A stretch of DNA of 64,000 nucleotides from Stenotrophomonas koreensis (GTDB lineage Bacteria > Pseudomonadota > Gammaproteobacteria > Xanthomonadales > Xanthomonadaceae): contig NZ_LDJH01000012.1 in assembly GCF_001431525.1 (NCBI RefSeq), positions 124,001 through 188,000 of the forward strand, written 5' to 3'. The position numbers were made by a program, and so were the translations under genes. Below are positions 17,598 to 28,065 of this stretch, piece after piece. Below the pieces are notes generated by a model. That model was given only the letters and a program-made list of their open reading frames with translations. It was not told the origin of the DNA and ran no database searches. Positions within the stretch are counted from its first letter, which is position 1, and the number at the start of each line of letters is the position of its first letter.

Positions 17598-19508
17598 TCA
17601 GGCAGACAGCTCGAGCAGCAGCTTGTTGAGCCGGCGCACGTAGGCGGCCGGGTCCTTCAGGCTCTCGCCGGCCGCCAGCGCGGCCTGGTCAAACAGCACA
17701 TGCGCCAGTTCGGCAAAGCGGTCGGTATCGGCTTCGTTGTCCAGCTTGTTGATCAGCGGGTGGGTCGGGTTGAACTCGAATACCGGCTTGGTTTCGGGGA
17801 CCTTCTGGCCGGAGGCTTCCAGGATCTGGCGCATCTGCAGCCCCAGGTCGCCGGCACCCAGGGCCAGGATGGCCGGCGAGTCGGTCAGGCGGTGCGAGAC
17901 ACGCACTTCGGACACGCTCTCCCCCAGGGCCTCACCGAGGCGCTTGACCAGGCCTTCCTTGTCCTTGGCCGCTTCTTCTGCGGCCTTCTTGTCTTCTTCC
18001 GATTCCAGCTTGCCCAGGTCCAGGTCGCCACGGGCGATGTCGACAAACGATTTGCCGTCAAACTCGGTCAGGTAGCCCATCAGCCACTCATCGATACGGT
18101 CGGTAAGCAGCAGCACCTCGATGCCCTTCTTGGCAAACACTTCCAGGTGCGGGCTGTTGGCTGCCTGCAGGTGGCTTTCGCCGGTCAGGTAATAGATCTT
18201 GTCCTGGCCTTCGCCCATGCGCCCGATGTAGTCGGCCAGCGACACATTCTGGGCATCGCCGTCGCCCTTGGTGGAGGCAAAGCGCAGCAGGCCGGCAATC
18301 TTCTCGCGGTTGCTGTAATCCTCGGCCGGGCCTTCCTTGAGCACCTGGCCGAACTCCTTCCAGAACCTGGCGTAATCCTCGGGCTTGTCGGTGGCCAGCT
18401 TCTCCAGCATGTCCAGCGAACGCTTGGTCAGGGCCGACTTCATCGAGTCGATCACCGGACCGGACTGCAGGATCTCGCGCGAGACATTGAGCGAAAGGTC
18501 ATTGGAATCGACCACGCCCTTGATGAAGCGCAGGTACAGCGGCAGGAACTGCTCGGCCTGGTCCATGATGAAGACGCGCTGCACGTACAGCTTCAGGCCC
18601 TTGGGTGCCTCGCGCTGGTACAGGTCATACGGGGCGCGGCCGGGCACGTACAGCAGCGAGGTGTATTCGAGCTTGCCCTCGACCTTGTTGTGGCTGTGCG
18701 CCAGCGGGTCGGCGTAATCATGGGCGATGTGCTTGTAGAACTCGTTGTAGTCCTCGGCCGAAATATCGGCCTTGGCGCGGGTCCACAGCGCATTGGCCTT
18801 GTTGACGGTTTCCCAGGCCGGGGCGCTGTCATCGGCCTTGTCAGCATCTTCGCCGTATTTTTCCACCGGCATCTGGATCGGCAGGCCGATGTGGTCGGAG
18901 TACTTCTTGATGATCGAACGCAGGGTCCAGCCGTCGGCGAAGCTCTCCTCGCCGTCCTTCAGGTGCAGCACGATCCGGGTGCCGCGTGCCGGCTTGTCGA
19001 TGGTGGCCACCTCGAACTCGCCTTCGCCACGGCTGGACCAGCGCACACCCTCGCTGGCCGGCAGGCCGGCGCGGCGGCTGTAGACATCGACCTGGTCGGC
19101 CACGATGAAGGCCGAATAGAAGCCGACACCGAACTGGCCGATCAGGTTGGAATCCTTCTTCGCATCCCCGGAAAGTTGCTTGATGAACTCGCCGGTGCCG
19201 GACTTGGCAATCGTGCCCAGGTGGGCAATCGCCTCCTCGCGGCTCATGCCGATGCCGTTGTCCTCGATGGTCAGCGTACGGGCGTCCTTGTCATAGGACA
19301 CGCGCACGGCAAGCTCGCCATCGCCTTCCAGCAGCGCCGCATCGGTCAGCGCCTCGAAGCGCAGCTTGTCGGCCGCATCGGCGGCATTGGAAACCAGCTC
19401 CCGCAGGAAGATTTCCTTGTTGGAGTACAGCGAGTGGATCATCAGCTGCAGCAGCTGCTTGACCTCGGTCTGGAAGCCAAGGGTCTGCGTGCTCGATTCG
19501 GTGGTCAT
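17598..19508 (-). CDS. htpG: Molecular chaperone HtpG (Hsp90)
   Basis: Cytoplasmic Hsp90 chaperone of 636 aa, collinear with E. coli HtpG (624 aa). The GHKL ATPase motifs are intact: [37 protein letters not shown] and [14 protein letters not shown]. The start at [16 protein letters not shown] (19508) is the family start; the frame runs open for another 800 bases upstream but there overlaps rsmD on the other strand. A sigma-32-like promoter lies 50-78 bases upstream of the start, consistent with heat-shock induction. Confidence 0.97.
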   Translation of the reverse strand: MTTESSTQTLGFQTEVKQLLQLMIHSLYSNKEIFLRELVSNAADAADKLRFEALTDAALLEGDGELAVRVSYDKDARTLTIEDNGIGMSREEAIAHLGTIAKSGTGEFIKQLSGDAKKDSNLIGQFGVGFYSAFIVADQVDVYSRRAGLPASEGVRWSSRGEGEFEVATIDKPARGTRIVLHLKDGEESFADGWTLRSIIKKYSDHIGLPIQMPVEKYGEDADKADDSAPAWETVNKANALWTRAKADISAEDYNEFYKHIAHDYADPLAHSHNKVEGKLEYTSLLYVPGRAPYDLYQREAPKGLKLYVQRVFIMDQAEQFLPLYLRFIKGVVDSNDLSLNVSREILQSGPVIDSMKSALTKRSLDMLEKLATDKPEDYARFWKEFGQVLKEGPAEDYSNREKIAGLLRFASTKGDGDAQNVSLADYIGRMGEGQDKIYYLTGESHLQAANSPHLEVFAKKGIEVLLLTDRIDEWLMGYLTEFDGKSFVDIARGDLDLGKLESEEDKKAAEEAAKDKEGLVKRLGEALGESVSEVRVSHRLTDSPAILALGAGDLGLQMRQILEASGQKVPETKPVFEFNPTHPLINKLDNEADTDRFAELAHVLFDQAALAAGESLKDPAAYVRRLNKLLLELSA

Positions 19509-19558
19509 GTTCGAAAGGCTCCGTGGTGCATTGCCGCTGTCTGCGGCGCCGACAGATG

Positions 19559-19586
19559 GGTAGGGGTGGGGCGTGCCGATTTCAAG
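19559..19586 (-). promoter_or_regulatory. Heat-shock (sigma-32/RpoH) promoter of htpG
   Basis: On the minus strand: CCCTTGAA (core CTTGAA at 19586-19581), 14-base spacer, then CCCCTACC (19566-19559). This fits the RpoH pattern CTTGAA-N13-15-CCCCATNT, with the last four bases imperfect. The predicted leader is about 45 bases. Confidence 0.65.
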
Positions 19587-19658
19587 GGCCGGGCGGCTTG
19601 TCCTCCGGCGCGGCGGGCGCGTTACCATGGGCTTCCCTGATTTTCCTGGCCATCGTCG

Positions 19659-20814
<1,156 letters not shown>

Positions 20815-20863
20815 GCGGATCAACCATCCCCGTCACACCCTAGGTACTGGAGAGTCCATCCTC

Positions 20864-21355
20864 ATGAATACCCTCAAGAGCGTGCTTGCTGCCGCTACGT
20901 TGGCTGTCGCCCTGACGGCCTGCTCCAAGGAAGAAACCCCTGTTGTCGAAGAAGCAGCGGTGGCGCTGGTTGCTCCGGCTGCCGACGATGACGCTGGCTG
21001 GCGCCAGTACCTGCAGGCGGTGGTCCGCGAGAACCTGGGGACGATCTCCAACCCGCCGTTCCTGTACTACCTGCCGCCGGAGTCGGACCCGGAATTTGCC
21101 GACAAGTATGGCCGCCAGGTCGAATCGGCCACCACCGCGATGAGCCGTGGCGTGCAGCCGGGCAACATGCTGGCCTTTGGCTCCTCGGCCTCGGCCAAGA
21201 TGGCTGACCTGATCGAAACCGCGTTCAAGCCGGTCGAGGCAGACACCCTGAAGGGTGTGCGTGTGCTGTTCATCGGCAACGCTGCCGACAATGCCCGCGT
21301 CATGGCCATTGTCCAGCCCACCGGCGCTGAGTACATCTTCGTCGAAGCCAAGTAA
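20864..21355 (+). CDS. Lipoprotein of unknown function
   Basis: A 163-aa protein with a lipoprotein signal (MNTLKSVLAAATLAVALTAC, cysteine at residue 20) followed by an acidic linker (SKEETPVVEEAA). The mature domain includes WRQYLQAVVRENLGTISNPP, FLYYLPPESDP and a C-terminal Rossmann-like alternation (GVRVLFIGNAADNARVMAIV...GAEYIFVEAK). I do not recognise the family. It lies between coaD and a ferredoxin gene with its own spacing on either side. ACTGGAGAG precedes the ATG. Confidence 0.75.
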   Translation: MNTLKSVLAAATLAVALTACSKEETPVVEEAAVALVAPAADDDAGWRQYLQAVVRENLGTISNPPFLYYLPPESDPEFADKYGRQVESATTAMSRGVQPGNMLAFGSSASAKMADLIETAFKPVEADTLKGVRVLFIGNAADNARVMAIVQPTGAEYIFVEAK

Positions 21356-21363
21356 GTCACGTT

Positions 21364-21408
21364 GGCCGGGAAGCAGCTGCTGTGGCGGCTTCCCGGCCGC
21401 GTCGTGTT
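21364..21408 (+). terminator. Possible terminator after the lipoprotein gene
   Basis: Eleven-base inverted repeat GGCCGGGAAGC / GCTTCCCGGCC (21364-21374 and 21388-21398) with a 13-base loop. Ten bases later comes a weak TTTT. It ends the lipoprotein transcript before the ferredoxin gene. Confidence 0.5.
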
Positions 21409-21459
21409 TTACGCGGCTGCTGCCGCAGCGTCGGCCCCACGACGCGGAGTACCTTGCCC

Positions 21460-21735
21460 ATGGCGCTGAAAATCAACGATCTGTGCGTCAACTGTGACGT
21501 ATGCGAGCCGGCCTGCCCGAACGCGGCCATCGCGATGGGCGAGACCATCTATGTGATCGATCCGGCGCGCTGCACCGAATGTGTCGGCCACCATGACGAG
21601 CCCCAGTGCGTGGTGGTCTGCCCGGTCGAATGCATCGACCCGGATCCTGACATTGTCGAAACCCAGGAGCAGCTGCTGGCCAAACTGGCGCGCCTGCAGC
21701 AGGAACATCCTGAGCTGTATACCCCGGAGAGCTGA
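21460..21735 (+). CDS. 2[4Fe-4S] ferredoxin, YfhL type
   Basis: A 91-aa ferredoxin. The first cluster motif is C9-x2-C12-x2-C15-x3-C19 (CVNCDVCEPACP). The second contains the Alvin-type insertion C-x2-C-x8-C-x3-C (CTECVGHHDEPQCVVVC), and a C-terminal helical tail follows. This is the YfhL/Allochromatium-type low-potential ferredoxin; the redox partner is unknown. ggt starts five bases after its stop, so the two are probably co-transcribed. Confidence 0.93.
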   Translation: MALKINDLCVNCDVCEPACPNAAIAMGETIYVIDPARCTECVGHHDEPQCVVVCPVECIDPDPDIVETQEQLLAKLARLQQEHPELYTPES

Positions 21736-21739
21736 GCGC

Positions 21740-23512
21740 ATGAAGTTGTTTGCCCGCCCGTTGCTGTTGCTTGCCCTGGCCTTCACCCCGCTGGCCTGGG
21801 CCGACAGCCCCGCCGTGCTGGCCGCGCCGGCGCAGCCGGCAGTGGCCGAAAAGCCCGATGCGGCAGTGATTGCCAGCGCCCACCACCTGGCCACCGAGGC
21901 CGGGCACCAGATCCTGGCCGCCGGCGGCAATGCCTTCGATGCGGCGGTGGCGGTGTCCTCGGTGCTGTCGGTGGTCGAGCCGATCAGCTCCGGGCTGGGC
22001 GGCGGTGGCTTCTTCCTGCTCCACGATGCCACCAGCGGCAAGCAGACGCTGATCGATGCGCGCGAAACCGCGCCGGCTTCGGGCGTGCCCGCTGCCTATC
22101 TGGATGCGCAAGGCAACCTGGACCGCGACCGCTCGGTCAACGGCCCGTGGTCGGCCGGCATTCCGGGCCTGCCGGCGGCGCTGGTGCACCTGTCCGGGCG
22201 TTACGGCAAGCTGCCGCTGGCCCAGTCACTGGCACCGGCCATCCGTATCGCCCGTGAGGGTTTCCCGGTGTATGCGCGGATGGCGCGTGGCTATGCCAGC
22301 CGTGCCGAGGTGATGGAGCGTTATCCCGGTACCCGCGAGGTGTTCCTGCGCAATGGCCGGCCGATCGCCGAGGGCGATGTGTTCCGCCAGCCCGAACTGG
22401 CAGCCACCCTGGAGCGGTTGGCCGCTGACGGTTTTGATGGGTTCTACAAGGGCCGCACCGGGCGCCTGCTGCTGGCCGGGGTCAAGGACGCCGGTGGCCA
22501 GTGGACCGCGCAGGACCTGGCCAGCTACAAGGTCATCGAGCGCGAGCCGATCCGTTTTGACTACCGCGGCTGGCAGATCACCACCGCCGCGCCGCCGTCC
22601 TCCGGCGGCATCGCGCTGGCTTCGATGCTGCAGATCCTGGAGGGCTGGGACCTGCCCAGCCTGGCCCCGGCCCAGCGCACCCACCTGGTGGTGGAGGCGA
22701 TGCGCCGCGCCTACCGTGACCGCACCTTCTTCCTCGGCGATCCGGATTTTGTCCACATCCCGCAGCGGGTGCTGACCAGTGGCGACTACGCCCAGGGCCT
22801 GCGCGCGACCATCCATCCGCAAAAGGCCACCCCGAGCGACCTGCTCAGCGGCCAGCCGACCCCGCTGGAGGATGAGGAAACCACCCACTTCTCGATCATC
22901 GATGCCCAGGGCAACCGGGTCGGTGGCACCCAGACAGTGAACCTGCTCTACGGCTCGGGCCTGGTGCCCAAGGGCACCGGCGTGCTGCTCAACAACGAGA
23001 TGGACGACTTCGCCCTCAAGCCGGGCACGCCCAATGCCTTCGGGGTGATGGGCTATGCGGCCAATGCCCCGGCGCCGGGCAAGCGCATGCTGTCCTCGAT
23101 GACCCCGACCTTCATGGACAACGGCCGCGAAGTGGTGGTGATCGGTACCCCGGGCGGCAGTCGGATCATCACCATGGTGCTGCTGGGCATCCTCGGCTTC
23201 GATGCCGGGCTGGACGCCCAGGCCGTGGCCGCGCTGCCGCGCTACCACCACCAGTGGTACCCGGATGTGATCGAGGCCGAGAGCGGCACCTTCGATGCCG
23301 ACACCGCGCAGGCATTGCGGGCGATGGGCCATACCCTGAAGCTGCCTGGTGACGAGGCCGCCGGTGGCCGCGGTTCCTCGCATGTGTGGGGCAACCTGCA
23401 GACCGTGCATTGGGACCGGGTCAGCAACACCCTGTCTGCCGGCAGTGACCCGCGCAATCCGGTCGGTTCCGGCCAGGTGGTCAAGGCCGCTGAGCCGGTG
23501 GCTGTCGACTGA
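21740..23512 (+). CDS. ggt: Gamma-glutamyltransferase (periplasmic)
   Basis: Cleaves gamma-glutamyl bonds of glutathione and related peptides. The 590-aa preprotein begins with a Sec signal (MKLFARPLLLLALAFTPLAWA). The self-processing site with the nucleophilic threonine is DEETTHFSIIDAQGN at about residue 389; upstream is DARETAPA and downstream GSGLVPKGTGVLLNNEMDDF and GTPGGSRII, all characteristic. Length matches the unprocessed family. It ends at a strong bidirectional terminator. Confidence 0.95.
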   Translation: MKLFARPLLLLALAFTPLAWADSPAVLAAPAQPAVAEKPDAAVIASAHHLATEAGHQILAAGGNAFDAAVAVSSVLSVVEPISSGLGGGGFFLLHDATSGKQTLIDARETAPASGVPAAYLDAQGNLDRDRSVNGPWSAGIPGLPAALVHLSGRYGKLPLAQSLAPAIRIAREGFPVYARMARGYASRAEVMERYPGTREVFLRNGRPIAEGDVFRQPELAATLERLAADGFDGFYKGRTGRLLLAGVKDAGGQWTAQDLASYKVIEREPIRFDYRGWQITTAAPPSSGGIALASMLQILEGWDLPSLAPAQRTHLVVEAMRRAYRDRTFFLGDPDFVHIPQRVLTSGDYAQGLRATIHPQKATPSDLLSGQPTPLEDEETTHFSIIDAQGNRVGGTQTVNLLYGSGLVPKGTGVLLNNEMDDFALKPGTPNAFGVMGYAANAPAPGKRMLSSMTPTFMDNGREVVVIGTPGGSRIITMVLLGILGFDAGLDAQAVAALPRYHHQWYPDVIEAESGTFDADTAQALRAMGHTLKLPGDEAAGGRGSSHVWGNLQTVHWDRVSNTLSAGSDPRNPVGSGQVVKAAEPVAVD

Positions 23513-23531
23513 AGCGGACAGCAAGTCCACC

Positions 23532-23560
23532 AAAAAACCCTGCCGGCGGCAGGGTTTTTT
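23532..23560. terminator. Bidirectional terminator between ggt and upp
   Basis: AAAAAACCCTGCC - GGC - GGCAGGGTTTTTT: a compact symmetric stem with A- and T-runs, able to stop both convergent transcripts. Confidence 0.92.
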
Positions 23561-23584
23561 CATGGCTGACAGCCCGGCAGGTAG

Positions 23585-24223
23585 TCAGTCGTGCAGCACC
23601 CGGGTGCCGAAGATGCGGTCACCGGCATCGCCCAGGCCCGGCAGGATGTAGCCCTTCTCGTTCAGGCGTTCGTCGATGGCAGCGGTGTAGATCTCCACAT
23701 CCGGGTGGGCGGCTTCAACTGCACGCAGGCCTTCGGGCGCGGCCACCAGGAAGATGCCCTTGATACGCCTGGCGCCGGCACGCTTGAGCATGTCGATGGT
23801 GGCAATCAGGGTGCCGCCGGTGGCCAGCATCGGGTCCAGGATCAGGGTGTCGCGCTCTTCCAGCCGTCCGGTCAGACGCTCGAAGTAGGGCACCGGCTGC
23901 AGGGTCTGCTCGTCACGCTGCAGCCCGACCACGCTGACCCGGGCCGAGGGCAGCAGGTCGAGCACGCCGGTGAGCATGCCCAGGCCGGCACGCAGGATCG
24001 GCACCAGGGTGATCTTGGCACCGGCCAGTCGTTCCACCGCGACCGGGCCGGCCCAGCCGGCAACGCTGATCGTTTCGGTGGACAGGTCGGCGGTGGCCTC
24101 GTAGGCCAGCAGGGTGCCGATCTCATTGGTCAGCTCGCGGAACTCGCGCGTGCTCAACTCCGGGTTGCGCAGCAGGCCGATCTTGTGGCGTACCAATGGG
24201 TGACGGACTTCGATGATCTTCAT
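23585..24223 (-). CDS. upp: Uracil phosphoribosyltransferase
   Basis: Salvages uracil to UMP with PRPP. The 212-aa protein starts at [19 protein letters not shown], the family N-terminus; the longer open frame (to 24325) would run into the Pho-box region and is rejected. The PRPP loop is [11 protein letters not shown], and [17 protein letters not shown] near the C-terminus binds uracil. The upstream region is shared with the divergent phosphate locus. Confidence 0.97.
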   Translation of the reverse strand: MKIIEVRHPLVRHKIGLLRNPELSTREFRELTNEIGTLLAYEATADLSTETISVAGWAGPVAVERLAGAKITLVPILRAGLGMLTGVLDLLPSARVSVVGLQRDEQTLQPVPYFERLTGRLEERDTLILDPMLATGGTLIATIDMLKRAGARRIKGIFLVAAPEGLRAVEAAHPDVEIYTAAIDERLNEKGYILPGLGDAGDRIFGTRVLHD

Positions 24224-24318
24224 CTTGGGGTTATCCGTAGGAATTGGTTGATTGTAGGTGGCAGGCACGTTGCTCGTCTTGCCTTTCGCAGTGCCGGTTG
24301 CGCGGGCCACAAGCGTGA

Positions 24319-24358
24319 CTGTCATCCTTTCGCCCCGGGCCTGTCATCTGGCTGACAT
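24319..24358 (+). promoter_or_regulatory. Pho box (PhoB binding site)
   Basis: CTGTCAT at 24341-24347 and CTGACAT at 24352-24358 are direct repeats in an 11-base pitch with spacer CTGG, which is the Pho-box architecture (CTGTCAT-N4-CTGTCAT). A third perfect CTGTCAT at 24319-24325 lies exactly 22 bases (two pitches) upstream. A weak -10-like AAATAT lies about 10 bases downstream (24366-24371), leaving a short leader to the receptor ATG at 24398. No candidate -35 is needed in PhoB-dependent promoters. Confidence 0.75.
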
Positions 24359-24397
24359 GGGATGGAAATATCGTCTCGGCATTCACCAGACAGGGGT

Positions 24398-26935
24398 ATG
24401 TCCGTGCGTAAGCAGGTGTTGTGCAAGGCGGTTTCGATGGGCGTGCTGGCCCTGGCCAGCAGCCCGGTGCTGGCCAGCGGCGAGATGACGGCGGCGGCCG
24501 TGGAGCTGGACCGTGTCGAGGTCCGCGCCCAGCGCGAGGCCCAGGTTCGCGCGGTGGACCTCAAGCGCAGTGCCGATGCCATCCAGGACGTGGTGTCCTC
24601 CGACGCGCTGGGTGACTATCCGGACATGAACGTGGCCGAGTCGCTGCAGCGCCTGCCGGGCGTCAGCGTCACCCGTGACCAGGGCGAAGGCCGCTTCGTG
24701 GTGGTGCGCGGGCTGGACGCGGCACTGAACAATGTCTCCATCGACGGCATCGCCGTCGGTACCCCGGAAGACTCCAGCCGTGCCGCACCGCTTGACGTGA
24801 TTCCTTCCGACTCGACCGAGCGCCTGCGCGTGGTCAAGTCGGCCACCCCGGACATGCCGGGCGATGCGATCGGCGGCAGCGTCATCGTCGAATCGGCCTC
24901 GGCTTTCGATCGCGACGGCCGCAGCCTGCGCGGCAAGGTCGAGGCCAGCCACCAGGAGCTGTCGGGCAATACCAGCCCGAAGGCGGCGTTCAACTACAGC
25001 GAGGTGTTCAACGACACCTTCGGCATCGCGCTGGGCATCAACCACCAGCAGCGCGAGTTCGAATCGGACAACACCGAGGTCGAATACGACAGTTTTGACG
25101 GCGGCGCCGACGGTGACCTGGCGGCCATCGACATCCAGCACCGCAAGTACACCATCGAGCGCGAGCGCACCGGCGCCAACCTCAACCTGGACTGGCGCCC
25201 GGATGCGGACAACCGCTACTTCCTGCGCACCCTCTACACCCAGTTCAACGACGCCGAGACCCGTCACCGCACCATCTTCGGCTTCGGCGACGGTGAAATC
25301 AGCGCGCTCGGCGATGGCCGCTACCAGGTCGATGAACTGCCCGCCGACGCCATTGCCAAGCGCCTGCGCTACCGCACCAAGGAAGAGGACACCATTGCCG
25401 CCAGCTTCGGCGGCGAGCACACCCTGTCCTCGGCGGTGGTCGACTACAAGCTGGGCTGGACCAAGACCCGCGAGCGGGTGCTGGACGAAATCGAAGCGCG
25501 GTTCGAGTACGACGCCGATGACCTGTCGGCGACCATCGACCAGCGCAGCGCGCTGCCGGGTTACCGCATTGACGGCGATGGCTGGAAGGAGCTGTCCAAC
25601 TACGCATTCGACCGCATGGTGGTGGCACCAACCATCGTTGATGACAAGGAACATTCGGCCCAGTTCAACGTGCGCTTTGATGCCGAAAACGCCAGCTACA
25701 AGTTCGGCCTGCTGGGCCGCTGGCGCGAACGTTCGGCCGACGTCAACGAAGCCGAGCTGCGCCGTGGTCCGGATGTGGACCTGACCAGCTGGGCCGGCGC
25801 ACGCCTGGACCACCGTCACGGTGACCTGGGCCAGTGGCTGGATTCGGGCAGGATGAACAGCTGGTGGGCCGCCAACCGTGACAAGGTTTCGGCCCGCCCG
25901 CAGGATGTGGCCGAAAACACCGCCCTGAATCTGGAAGAAGATTACCGCGCCAGCGAGGACATCCTGTCGGCCTATGCGATGGGTACCTGGGACATCGGCA
26001 ACCTGCGCCTGATCGGTGGCGTGCGTGTGGAAAACACCCAGTTCGCTGCCGACGGCAACAATGTGGACATCGACCAGGACGGCGTAGCCCAGGTCAGCGG
26101 CCGCCGTGTGGCCAACAGCTACACCAGCGTGCTGCCGGGCCTGCATGCCCGCTACGATACCGACGGTGGCTGGGTACTGCGCGGCTCGGCCAACAAGACC
26201 GTGGCCCGTCCGTCCTTCGGTGACATCTCCCCGCGTCTGGGCATGAACCGTGACGACGAAGAAGTGCGCGTGGGCAACCCACAGCTCGATCCCTACGAGT
26301 CCACCAACCTGGACCTGAGTTTCGAACGTTACATCGGCGATGCCGGCCTGCTCTCGCTGGGCGTGTTCAACAAGTCCATCGACGGCTACATCGTGGAAAC
26401 GGTCACCGACAACCATCCCGACTTCCCGGGTTTTGAGGTCACCACCTCGATCAACGGCGACAAGGCCACCGTCTTCGGTGCCGAACTGAACTGGCAGCAG
26501 CAGCTGGACTGGCTGCCGGGTGCCTGGTCGGGCCTGCTGGTCGGTGCCAGCGCCACCTGGCTGGATACCGAGTTCGATGCCGGCATGGCCGACCGCGCCG
26601 GGGAGAAGTTCATGTTGCCGCGTGCGTCCAGGCAGGTGTACAGCGGCCACATCGGCTACGAGTACGGCCCGCTCAGCACCCGTCTGGCGGCCGTGCACCG
26701 CTCCGAATACCTGGACAGCATCGGCGACAGCCGCGATTACGACGTGTACGTCGCCCCGCACACCCAGATGGACTTCAGCCTGGACATCAAGCTGGGCCAG
26801 CGCGTGAGCCTGTATCTGGAAGCCTCCAACCTGCTCGACGAGCCGTTGGAGCTGTACCAGGGCAACAGCAGCCGCACCCTGCAGCTGGAGGAATATGGCC
26901 GCACCTACGCCGTCGGCGTGAAGGTGGCCCTGTGA
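24398..26935 (+). CDS. TonB-dependent receptor of the phosphate/phytate locus
   Basis: Outer-membrane gated channel. The start MSVRKQVLCKAVSMG (24398) is chosen over an in-frame ATG at 24362 because AGGGGT precedes it and the earlier ATG sits directly against the Pho box. The 845-aa product has a signal peptide ending near VLASG, a plug domain (AESLQRLPGVSVTRDQGEG, VVVRGLDAALNNVSIDG, IGGSVIVES) and a 22-strand-type barrel ending in a typical C-terminal strand (YGRTYAVGVKVAL). The plug resembles the Xanthomonas/Caulobacter subfamily that often takes up carbohydrates or complex ligands. The downstream enzymes suggest phytate or another organophosphate as ligand. Stop overlaps the phytase ATG by one base. 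Confidence 0.9.
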   Translation: MSVRKQVLCKAVSMGVLALASSPVLASGEMTAAAVELDRVEVRAQREAQVRAVDLKRSADAIQDVVSSDALGDYPDMNVAESLQRLPGVSVTRDQGEGRFVVVRGLDAALNNVSIDGIAVGTPEDSSRAAPLDVIPSDSTERLRVVKSATPDMPGDAIGGSVIVESASAFDRDGRSLRGKVEASHQELSGNTSPKAAFNYSEVFNDTFGIALGINHQQREFESDNTEVEYDSFDGGADGDLAAIDIQHRKYTIERERTGANLNLDWRPDADNRYFLRTLYTQFNDAETRHRTIFGFGDGEISALGDGRYQVDELPADAIAKRLRYRTKEEDTIAASFGGEHTLSSAVVDYKLGWTKTRERVLDEIEARFEYDADDLSATIDQRSALPGYRIDGDGWKELSNYAFDRMVVAPTIVDDKEHSAQFNVRFDAENASYKFGLLGRWRERSADVNEAELRRGPDVDLTSWAGARLDHRHGDLGQWLDSGRMNSWWAANRDKVSARPQDVAENTALNLEEDYRASEDILSAYAMGTWDIGNLRLIGGVRVENTQFAADGNNVDIDQDGVAQVSGRRVANSYTSVLPGLHARYDTDGGWVLRGSANKTVARPSFGDISPRLGMNRDDEEVRVGNPQLDPYESTNLDLSFERYIGDAGLLSLGVFNKSIDGYIVETVTDNHPDFPGFEVTTSINGDKATVFGAELNWQQQLDWLPGAWSGLLVGASATWLDTEFDAGMADRAGEKFMLPRASRQVYSGHIGYEYGPLSTRLAAVHRSEYLDSIGDSRDYDVYVAPHTQMDFSLDIKLGQRVSLYLEASNLLDEPLELYQGNSSRTLQLEEYGRTYAVGVKVAL

Positions 26936-28065
26936 TGCGCGCCCCGGTACGTTCCCTGCTGGCCCTGGCCACGCTCGCTGCACTGACCGCCTGCAGTGCA
27001 CCGGTTGCCGAAACGGTCGGCAACCCTGCAGAGGGCCAGGTAGAAGCGGCAACAATCCAAGCGGATGCTGCCAGCGTGGCTCGCATTACCGAAGCCTTCC
27101 TGACCCCGATGACGCCGGATGACAACATCGACTCGCCAGCCACCTGGCAGGCGCCCGATGGCAGCCTCTGGCTGATCGCCACGGCCAAGGCCACTGACAA
27201 GCTGGTCGTCTATGACGGCCAGACCGGTGCCCACCTGCGCGATGTCGGCACCGCCGGCGCCGGGCCGGGCCAGTTCGATCGCCCCAACGGCATCGCGGTG
27301 ATTGATGACCTGGTGCTGGTGGTGGAGCGTGACAACCGCCGCGTCCAGGTCATGACCCTGCCGGACTTCACCCCGATCGGGCATTTCGGCCAGGACGCGC
27401 TGCGCAAGCCTTATGGCCTGTGGGTCAACAAGACCGGGCAGGGCAGCTACGACCTGTATGTGACCGATTCCTGGGACAACGGCGAGGATGCGCAGGGCAA
27501 TGACATCCTGCCCGCCCTGGCCGAGCTGGATCAGCGCGTGCGCCGTTATGCACTGAACGTGGCCGACGGCAAGGCCAGCGCGACGCTGACCGCCAGCATC
27601 GGCGATACCAGCGAAAAGGGCGCGCTGCGCGTGGTCGAATCCTTGTGGGGTGATCCGGCCAATGACCGCCTGCTGATCGCCGAAGAGGATGAAACCTGGG
27701 CCAACGAGTTCAAGGTCTACCATCTGGATGGCCGCTTCAGCGGGCAGGTGTTCGGCGGCGACAAGCTGGCTGCGCAGGCCGAGGGCATCATGCTGCGTAC
27801 CTGTGGTGATGGCGGCTGGTGGATCACCACCGAGCAGGGCAAGGCGCGCAGCACCTTCCACCTGTTTGACCGCCAGACCCTGGCCCATGTCGGTGCGTTC
27901 GAAGGCAGCACGGTGGCCAACACCGATGGCATCTGGAACAGCCAGCAGGCCAGTGCGCGCTTCCCGCAAGGGGCGCTGTACGCCGTGCACGATGACCAGG
28001 GCGTGGTGGCCTTTGACTGGAAGGACATCGCCAGGGCGCTGTCATTGCCGGAGTGCGCGCTGTGA
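26935..28065 (+). CDS. Phytase-like beta-propeller lipoprotein
   Basis: A 376-aa protein with a lipoprotein signal (MRAPVRSLLALATLAALTAC). The mature region follows the beta-propeller phytase (PF02333) plan: DNIDSPATW near the start (family D-D-P-A-x-W), WLIATAKATDKLVVYD, repeated blades, and a C-terminal AVHDDQGVVAFDWKDIA that corresponds to the family's closing VDWxDIA. Beta-propeller phytases hydrolyse phytate with calcium. One blade (GQFDRPNGIAV) is NHL-like, so general propeller function cannot be excluded. ATG overlaps the receptor stop (TGATG); its stop overlaps the next GTG. Confidence 0.78.
   Translation: MRAPVRSLLALATLAALTACSAPVAETVGNPAEGQVEAATIQADAASVARITEAFLTPMTPDDNIDSPATWQAPDGSLWLIATAKATDKLVVYDGQTGAHLRDVGTAGAGPGQFDRPNGIAVIDDLVLVVERDNRRVQVMTLPDFTPIGHFGQDALRKPYGLWVNKTGQGSYDLYVTDSWDNGEDAQGNDILPALAELDQRVRRYALNVADGKASATLTASIGDTSEKGALRVVESLWGDPANDRLLIAEEDETWANEFKVYHLDGRFSGQVFGGDKLAAQAEGIMLRTCGDGGWWITTEQGKARSTFHLFDRQTLAHVGAFEGSTVANTDGIWNSQQASARFPQGALYAVHDDQGVVAFDWKDIARALSLPECAL

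Noticed and set aside
17511..19640. 709-codon plus-strand frame opposite htpG
   Set aside because: Antisense shadow of htpG; no start signal and no motif.
20822..20863. In-frame extension of the lipoprotein gene from 20717
   Set aside because: It would overlap coaD and bury the lipobox; the ATG at 20864 gives a proper signal peptide.
24362..24397. Earlier ATG for the TonB receptor
   Set aside because: It lies four bases after the Pho box, where RNA polymerase must bind, and lacks a ribosome site.
24383..27055. 890-codon minus-strand frame opposite the TonB receptor
   Set aside because: Shadow of a strongly coding gene in GC-rich DNA; no motif, no ribosome site, and it runs through the phytase start.
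28053..28061. Earlier GTG for the metallophosphoesterase
   Set aside because: The GTG at 28062 has better Shine-Dalgarno spacing and the usual four-base overlap with the phytase stop.
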